This document shows positions 13,104-17,923 of a DNA stretch of 17,923 nt, in pieces; within the stretch, counting starts at the first letter, position 1, and the number at the start of each line of letters is the position of its first letter. The notes under the pieces are model-generated. The model worked only from the letters and a program-made list of their open reading frames with translations. It was not told where the DNA came from and searched no databases. Location: assembly GCA_900555435.1 (NCBI GenBank), contig USLH01000031.1:1-17923 (forward strand), written 5' to 3'. Origin of the DNA: an uncultured Oscillospiraceae bacterium (GTDB lineage Bacteria; Bacillota; Clostridia; Oscillospirales; Ruminococcaceae). Both the position numbers and the translations under genes were made by a program.

Positions 13104-15422
13104 ATGGATCCGAAACAGACGTCGCTGGACGAAATCCTTCTTGAGGTGGAGCTGTCCAACACCCAGATGAAAAAAGCCGATGATCCGGACGTGGATCAGC
13201 TCTTAAAGGAGCTTCTGCAGGAAAAGAAGGAGCGGCAGGAAACGCCGCCTCCACCCAAGCCCTCTTCGGAAGAGCCCCCTACCCGGGTCTTTAAACGGGA
13301 TGCCCTGAAACGGCAGGTTCGCCCCGCAGCCCCTCAGGCTGCTCCCAAAAAGAAAGAGCCGCCCTTTTTTCAAAAGGCCGAGGAAGCAAAAAAAGCGGCG
13401 CTGAAAAGCTCCGCCATCTATCATGAGCTTTCGGAGGAAAAGCCGCTCCAGCCGGAAACGCCCTCTGCCCCGAAGCTCAAAGCTCCGCCTAAAAAGATGC
13501 CGGCGGCTTCCGAAACCGGAAAATTCTCCATCGACATCGATGCCATCCGGGCGGAGCAGCCTGCCCCTCACCCCATCCCTGCACAGGATCTTTCGGAGGA
13601 ACCCGCCGTCCCCTCTACGGAGCTTCTCCATAAAAAGCTCCCCCTCCCGCCGGAGCCCCAGCGGGTAGAGGAAGAGTTTGCCCCCGCCTTCCGCCGGGCA
13701 GGTGTCCGCATTGCGGCTGCCCCCGTCCCGGAACAGGAAGCCCTTCTTAAAAAAGAAGCCCGGGACTCCCTGCTTCTTGCCGCAGCCACCGGGCTTTTAG
13801 GCACTGTCATCCTTTTTCTCACCATCCTCATCGGGATAAACCGCAGCGCTGATCCCCCGCTCCTTCCCACCCGGCTGATGCTGGGGCTGCTGACCCTTCT
13901 GGGTGCAGCCGCCGGCGGGCTCTCTTTCCGTGTGGTAGGCGGCGGGATCTGGTCACTCCTGCGGTTCCAGCCGGATCGGGACTCCCTTCCGGCTGTGGGA
14001 TACCTTCTCTGCCTGCTCCAGTCGGTGGGGCAGTTGCTCTTCCCCAAGGGCTTGACCAATCCGGAGGTTCAGATCTATCTGGCTGCCGGTGTTTTCCTCC
14101 TCTGCGGCGGATGGCTTGCTCATGCCGCCACCCTTCGTGCGGCGGCAGTAAACGCAAAGTTTGCCCTCTCCGATTACAGTAAATTTGTTCCCTCCCTTGT
14201 GGAGGACGGCAGAGATGCGGCTTCCTTCACCCAAGGCTTGACCGAAGGGGACGGTTTCCCCGTGGTCAACTGCAAGGCCTCCAAGCTGGAAGGCTTCCTC
14301 CCCATCTCTTTGGGGGAAGACCGCAGCGACCGAAACGGTCGGAACTTCGCTCTTGCCGGACTGATCGCCGGCGGAGCGGCGGCTATCCTCCTCTTTATCC
14401 TGACCAAAAATAAAAATCTGGCAGTGACCGTGTTGGTCGCCCTTTCCACTATCTTTGCCCCCATTGGCAGCGGCTTTGCCACCGCCTTCCCCCTCCGCAG
14501 GGGTGCGAGCGTTCTGAACCGTCTGAGCGCCTTCGCCGCCGGGGAGACCAGCGTGGAAGACGGTATGGAGGTCTCCGCCGCCGTGGTGGATGCTTCCGAC
14601 CTGATCCCGCCCTCCTCTGTCACGCTAAGCGGCATCAAGACCTTTGCCGGTATGCGCATTGATGAGGCGATTTTAGACGCCGCCTCCGTCCTGATTGAAG
14701 CGGGGAGCGTCCTTTCCGGTGTCTTTTTAGACATCATCGCCCGCCGCACCGAGCTGCTCCGGAAGGTGGATTCCGTCAGCTTTGAGGACGGCATGGGCCT
14801 GTCCGGCTGGATCGTGAACCGCCGGATCCTCATCGGGAACCGGGCACTGATGGAAGCCCATGGCATCCGTGCCCCCAGCGAGGATTACGAGCGCCGCTTC
14901 CGGGACGAGGGAAGCGATCTGGTGTATCTGGCGGCGTCCGGGGATCTGATGGCAGTCTTCGTCGTCACCCTGACCCCTTCCCCCAACGTGGACAATGCCG
15001 TCCAGCTGCTGGTGGAAAACGACATTCTCCTTTCCGTCCACACCACAGATTCCTTCCTGACCGCCGACCGGCTGGCCTCCCTCTACCTCTGCGACCGCAG
15101 CTGCTTCAAGATCCTCCCCTCCCGGCTTCATGACCGATTTGCCTATTATCGCCAGCCTGCTTCCCAGAAAGCCGCCTCCATCGTCAACAACGGCTCCATC
15201 CAATCCATGGCCGCCTCTCTGGCTGTGCCCCGTCGGATGAAGATACTGATGTACATGGGATGGGTGATCCGGCTGGTCTCGGTGATATTAGGCACGGCTC
15301 TGGTGCTGATGCTGGCACTTTTAGGCGCCTTGGAGCAGTTCTCGCCCCCCGTCCTTGTGGGCTGGCTCCTCAGCTGGCTCCTCGTCGAGCTTCTCGCCGA
15401 ACGCCTCATCCGCATTCACTGA
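13104..15422 (+). CDS. Degenerate P-type ATPase-like membrane protein (probable pseudoenzyme)
   Basis: 772 residues. Residues 1-220 are hydrophilic, Pro/Glu/Lys-rich and probably disordered. Then come about six hydrophobic segments (223-245, 253-275, 293-312, 322-342, 413-432, 440-462), a soluble region (about 470-710) and two C-terminal helices (719-743, 748-765). This is the layout of a heavy-metal P-type ATPase. Remnant motifs fit: APIGSGFATAFPL (452-464) where CPCALGLATP is expected; D496 in VVDASDLIP where FDKTGTLT is expected; ILIGNRALM (575-583) as in the N domain; HTTDSFLTADRLA (646-658) for TGDNxxTAxxIA; VNNGSIQ (694-700) for VGDGIND. The CPC cysteines, KTGT and the hinge aspartates are gone, so ATP-driven transport is unlikely. 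The ribosome binding site is weak (AAAGG, 14 nt off). Function unknown; last gene of the operon. Confidence 0.7.
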   Translation: MDPKQTSLDEILLEVELSNTQMKKADDPDVDQLLKELLQEKKERQETPPPPKPSSEEPPTRVFKRDALKRQVRPAAPQAAPKKKEPPFFQKAEEAKKAALKSSAIYHELSEEKPLQPETPSAPKLKAPPKKMPAASETGKFSIDIDAIRAEQPAPHPIPAQDLSEEPAVPSTELLHKKLPLPPEPQRVEEEFAPAFRRAGVRIAAAPVPEQEALLKKEARDSLLLAAATGLLGTVILFLTILIGINRSADPPLLPTRLMLGLLTLLGAAAGGLSFRVVGGGIWSLLRFQPDRDSLPAVGYLLCLLQSVGQLLFPKGLTNPEVQIYLAAGVFLLCGGWLAHAATLRAAAVNAKFALSDYSKFVPSLVEDGRDAASFTQGLTEGDGFPVVNCKASKLEGFLPISLGEDRSDRNGRNFALAGLIAGGAAAILLFILTKNKNLAVTVLVALSTIFAPIGSGFATAFPLRRGASVLNRLSAFAAGETSVEDGMEVSAAVVDASDLIPPSSVTLSGIKTFAGMRIDEAILDAASVLIEAGSVLSGVFLDIIARRTELLRKVDSVSFEDGMGLSGWIVNRRILIGNRALMEAHGIRAPSEDYERRFRDEGSDLVYLAASGDLMAVFVVTLTPSPNVDNAVQLLVENDILLSVHTTDSFLTADRLASLYLCDRSCFKILPSRLHDRFAYYRQPASQKAASIVNNGSIQSMAASLAVPRRMKILMYMGWVIRLVSVILGTALVLMLALLGALEQFSPPVLVGWLLSWLLVELLAERLIRIH

Positions 15423-15453
15423 CCCGCCGCACACTTTAAGATCTATCAAACAA

Positions 15454-15498
15454 AAAAGCACCCGGCAAAGCCTTTTTCGAGCCATGCCGGGTGCTTTT
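15454..15498. terminator. Bidirectional intrinsic terminator between convergent genes
   Basis: A perfect 14-bp stem, AAAAGCACCCGGCA (15454-15467) with its complement (15485-15498), and a 17-nt loop. The T4 run continues with CA on the plus strand; on the minus strand it is T6. It closes both the plus-strand operon ending at 15422 and the minus-strand ribokinase ending at 15502. Confidence 0.92.
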
Positions 15499-15501
15499 CA
15501 C

Positions 15502-16398
15502 TTATTTCTGCTCCGCCAAGAATGCGTCCACTTCCGCACCGTCGGGGATGGAAGGCGACGCCCCTTTCCGGGAAACGGCAATAGCCGAAGCCGCCGCCGC
15601 CCGCTTTAAGCAGACGTCTCCGGGAAGCCCCCGGCTCACCGCTTCAAGGAAATAACCGGTAAAGGTGTCCCCCGCCGCCGTGGTATCCATGGCTTTTACC
15701 GGAAAAATGGGCTGGAAGAAGGTCTTTTCCCCATCGAAATAGAGCGCCCCCTCTTTTCCTAAGGTCAGGATGATTTTCGCTTTCGGATACTGCTTTTTAA
15801 GTCCCTCAAGGATCTCCTCCGGACGGTTTCCACCGCCTAAGGCCGCCCCCTCGATCTCGTTTAACAGGAAGAATTCCACCTTTTCCAGAGGAAGCTGTGA
15901 AATTTTCCCGTCGATGGGCGACGGATTGAAGGCGATCCGTATCCCCTTTCCGGCGGCTTTTTCCATCAGCTGCTCCAGCCCGTTTGTCTCGTTCTGAAGC
16001 AGGAGAAAGTCCCCTGCCCCGAACCGGGAAAGAGTCTCTTCGATCTGCACATCCGTGACCGCCTGGTTGGCGCCGCCGAAGAGCAGGATGCAGTTCTGCC
16101 CGGAAGGATCCACCTGAATGATGGCGTGCCCGGTGCGGCAGCTTTTCAGCACCCTCACGAAGGAAACATCTGCTCCTGCCGCCCGGAGTCCGTCAAGCAG
16201 GATCTGCCCGTCCTTCCCGATGCAGCCGCCGTGATACGTCTGAGCCCCCGCCCGGCTGAGTGCCACCGACTGGTTTAGCCCTTTCCCGCCGGAAAAGGTG
16301 TTCAGCGCAGCGGAGGAGATCGTCTCCCCCGGCCGCACGAAATGCTCCACGTCATAGACAAAATCCAGATTCAGAGACCCGAAATTCAGAAACTTCAC
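15502..16398 (-). CDS. Ribokinase-like PfkB family sugar kinase
   Basis: A 298-residue PfkB-family kinase. The two family signatures are present: FSGGKGLNQSVALSRAGA (35-52), with the GGKG(x)NQ of ribokinases, and DTTAAGDTFTGYF (238-250), where D244 is the catalytic base and the AAGD turn forms the anion hole. LNEIEG (179-184) supplies the NxxE Mg motif. Length is normal for ribokinase. It probably phosphorylates ribose or a related furanose or nucleoside. The start is GTG (16398), 3 nt after the stop of the ADP-ribosylglycohydrolase gene and 8 nt from GGGGAG within that gene's end, so the two are co-transcribed and coupled. A ribosyl-releasing enzyme directly upstream supports ribose as substrate. 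Confidence 0.87.
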   Translation of the reverse strand: MKFLNFGSLNLDFVYDVEHFVRPGETISSAALNTFSGGKGLNQSVALSRAGAQTYHGGCIGKDGQILLDGLRAAGADVSFVRVLKSCRTGHAIIQVDPSGQNCILLFGGANQAVTDVQIEETLSRFGAGDFLLLQNETNGLEQLMEKAAGKGIRIAFNPSPIDGKISQLPLEKVEFFLLNEIEGAALGGGNRPEEILEGLKKQYPKAKIILTLGKEGALYFDGEKTFFQPIFPVKAMDTTAAGDTFTGYFLEAVSRGLPGDVCLKRAAAASAIAVSRKGASPSIPDGAEVDAFLAEQK

Positions 16399-16401
16399 GG
16401 C

Positions 16402-17700
16402 TCATTCTCCCCGCTTCGCCAGTGCAAGAAAGCGGTTGATCACGTCATCCAGAGCCAGCTCCTCGCTCCCCTTGATGTAGGTGAAGACCTTGTTGTTGAA
16501 GTTTTTCGTCCAGTGGGCAGGGATGTTTTTCAAGCCGATAACGCCGCCCAGGACGCTTCCGGCGGTAGCGCCGGTGCAGTCGTTGTCAAGGCCCATGGCG
16601 ATGACCTCGCCGATGGTCTTGGTATAATCCTTGTTTCCTAAGATCAGTCCGAAGATGGTCAGGCAGGCGTTGTTGTTGGTGTGAACCGCGTTCATGCCGG
16701 CAAAGCGCTCGTCCACCAGCTTCCGGGCATCCTCCCAGTTCTTGACCTCCGGTGCCTTTTCCAGAGCCCACTCCACATCCTTTGCAAGGGTGCATTCCGT
16801 CGGGATCTCGGTCAGGCCGATGCGGATGGCCTCCTCCGGGCTGTCCACGGAGAATGCGGCAGCCTGTGCCGCAGCAAAGAACATCTCGCCGTAAATGCCG
16901 TTGCGGCGATGAGAAAGATAGGCGTCCCGCCATGCGTACTCGGCGGCCTTCTCCGGATTTCCGGCGCAGGCCCATCCCCAGGGATCGCTGCGGATGTCGG
17001 CGCCGATCCACTGCTGATAGGGGTTGTTGACCTCGCCCGCCTTCTCTGCAGATACGCCGGCCTTCAGGTTCTCCAGAGCAACGTGCTCGGCGGTGCAGGC
17101 ATAGGGCAGATAGTCCTTCCAGTACGCACCTACATCGGCGGTGGTGAAATCCGGACCGTATTTCTCAAGGATCAGCAGCCCCAGAATGCTGTAGGTGATG
17201 TCATCGTCAACGGCTACGCCGTCCATGCCGTCCCGGGTGTAGACCTTCCGGGGGCTGACGCCGTACTGTACCCGCTCGGGGTACCGCACGTTGGTCCAAT
17301 AATCCACCGGCGGATACTCCATGCCGCAAAGCCGGGCCATATCCTGCAAGTCCGCCGTGGAATACCCCTCCACCGGCACGCCCAGCAGGCAGCCTGCAAA
17401 CCGCCCCAGCACCGCTCCCGCCATTCGGTCCGCCAGTTCGGCGTCCCCGGGCAGCTTCAGTTTTCTCGGTCCTTCCGGACGCAGCGCCTTGATGGCGTCC
17501 AGATCGTCCGGCTCCTTCGCAGCCAGAGAGGCCTCCGGCTCCATGTGCTCCAGCTCTGCGGCAGCGCCCAGCAGCGCCTCTTTCACCTTGGCATAAACTT
17601 CTTCCGCCCGGTCTTCCCGGCCGTACTCGCAGGCAAGCCGCAGCCATTCCTGCACCTGATGCGCCATGTCAAACAGCTTCGACTGATCGATGTATCCCAT
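16402..17700 (-). CDS. ADP-ribosylglycohydrolase (ARH/DraG-fold) family protein
   Basis: A 432-residue cytoplasmic protein. Residues 1-90 form a helical N-terminal extension of unknown role. The ARH fold follows: DRMAGAVLGRFAGCLLGVPVEG (91-112; last part GRFAGCLLGVPVEG), the metal motif VDDDITYSILG (164-174), IGADIRSDPWGWACAG (232-247), the long helix YAWRDAYLSHRRNGIYGEMF (255-274), and the second metal motif GLDNDCTGATAGSVLGGVIG (370-389). D165-D167, D372 and D374 would bind two Mg ions. Family members hydrolyse ADP-ribosyl or other N-/O-ribosyl linkages. The downstream ribokinase suggests that free ribose or a ribosyl compound is a product. This might be catabolism of a small ribosyl compound and not protein de-ADP-ribosylation. 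The ATG follows a GGGAGGAA site. Confidence 0.88.
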   Translation of the reverse strand: MGYIDQSKLFDMAHQVQEWLRLACEYGREDRAEEVYAKVKEALLGAAAELEHMEPEASLAAKEPDDLDAIKALRPEGPRKLKLPGDAELADRMAGAVLGRFAGCLLGVPVEGYSTADLQDMARLCGMEYPPVDYWTNVRYPERVQYGVSPRKVYTRDGMDGVAVDDDITYSILGLLILEKYGPDFTTADVGAYWKDYLPYACTAEHVALENLKAGVSAEKAGEVNNPYQQWIGADIRSDPWGWACAGNPEKAAEYAWRDAYLSHRRNGIYGEMFFAAAQAAAFSVDSPEEAIRIGLTEIPTECTLAKDVEWALEKAPEVKNWEDARKLVDERFAGMNAVHTNNNACLTIFGLILGNKDYTKTIGEVIAMGLDNDCTGATAGSVLGGVIGLKNIPAHWTKNFNNKVFTYIKGSEELALDDVINRFLALAKRGE

Positions 17701-17747
17701 TTTCGTTCCTCCCGATTCCGAACCTCTTTACAACGAAAGAAAGTCCT

Positions 17748-17765
17748 GTTATACTTATGAGTATA
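17748..17765 (-). promoter_or_regulatory. Palindrome over a possible -10, upstream of the ADP-ribosylglycohydrolase gene
   Basis: TATACT-TATG-AGTATA (17750-17765) is a perfect 6-bp inverted repeat. On the minus strand it offers TATACT (17765-17760) or TATAAC (17753-17748) as -10. I see no good -35 hexamer at normal spacing for either, so this may be an activator-dependent promoter or an operator. Confidence 0.35.
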
Positions 17766-17885
17766 GCAAGGAAAACTGCACATTTCTATGCAAAAAGAAA
17801 AGTCTTTGCGCCCCACGGCGGGACGATTGGAAATGCCCTCCGCGTTGCTCTGGGCATATTCAGCGGAGAGAATATTTATAATTTC

Positions 17886-17921
17886 GCAATTCTGGAAAAT
17901 CTGCGGATTTTCCAGAATTGC
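17886..17921. repeat. Perfect 16-bp inverted repeat with a TGCG loop at the window edge
   Basis: GCAATTCTGGAAAATC (17886-17901), loop TGCG, then the exact complement (17906-17921). The arms are AT-rich, unlike the surrounding genes, and follow an AT-rich stretch (17870-17885). The window ends two bases later, so flanking U runs or further repeats cannot be seen. Candidates are a terminator stem for a plus-strand transcript, an operator, or the end of a small mobile or dispersed repeat. Confidence 0.7.
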
Positions 17922-17923
17922 CT

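Noticed and set aside
17690..17881. 63-codon plus-strand ORF upstream of the ADP-ribosylglycohydrolase gene
   Set aside because: It begins inside the divergent coding start, has no ribosome binding site and crosses the palindrome at 17750-17765.

Overview
The window looks like chromosome from a GC-rich, Gram-positive anaerobe of the class Clostridia, probably an Oscillospirales/Ruminococcaceae-type gut bacterium. Grounds: strong AGGAGG-type ribosome binding sites, TTGnnn-17-TATAAT-like promoters, a YnbB-type PLP lyase, tandem M42 peptidases, and a D-aspartate-ligase-like ATP-grasp protein. The lineage is inferred from gene content; no rRNA or marker gene is present. I find 15 protein genes and no tRNA, rRNA, CRISPR array or transposase.

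Layout. (1) 1-628 has no gene. It is pyrimidine-rich, carries a run of terminator-like hairpins (22-329), then a different, non-pyrimidine segment (about 340-500), then the promoter of a SUKH/SMI1-KNR4 family gene (629-1090, +). A perfect bidirectional terminator closes that gene. (2) 1141-7722 is all on the minus strand. In transcription order it reads murD, two M42 aminopeptidases, a terminator, a YnbB-like PLP lyase, a small membrane protein, and a cytoplasmic-looking pectin-lyase-fold protein. A DUF1294 membrane gene (7818-8099, -) lies just upstream of murD. (3) A divergent promoter region (about 8100-8301) drives a plus-strand five-gene run, 8302-15422: D-aspartate-ligase-like ATP-grasp enzyme, Asp/Glu racemase, glutamine-dependent asparagine synthase, RlmB-type rRNA methyltransferase, and a large membrane protein that reads as a degenerate P-type ATPase. 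A bidirectional terminator follows. (4) 15502-17700 (-) holds an ADP-ribosylglycohydrolase-family gene followed by a ribokinase-like gene. (5) 17701-17923 is the upstream region of that pair and ends in a perfect 16-bp stem palindrome cut by the window edge.

How the genes fit together. The clearest system is racemase (makes D-Asp) + ATP-grasp ligase (attaches D-Asp to the side chain of the third stem-peptide residue) + asparagine synthase (amidates it). This is the logic known for D-Asp/D-Asn cross-bridges in Enterococcus faecium and Lactococcus lactis, here in one tight operon divergent from murD. It predicts an L-Lys (or L-Orn) peptidoglycan with a D-Asx bridge in a clostridial genome. The second notable item is the 772-residue protein. 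It keeps the P-type ATPase fold landmarks, but the phosphorylation motif, the hinge motif and the CPC metal site are all eroded. The ADP-ribosylglycohydrolase/ribokinase pair looks like a two-step ribosyl-conjugate salvage unit.
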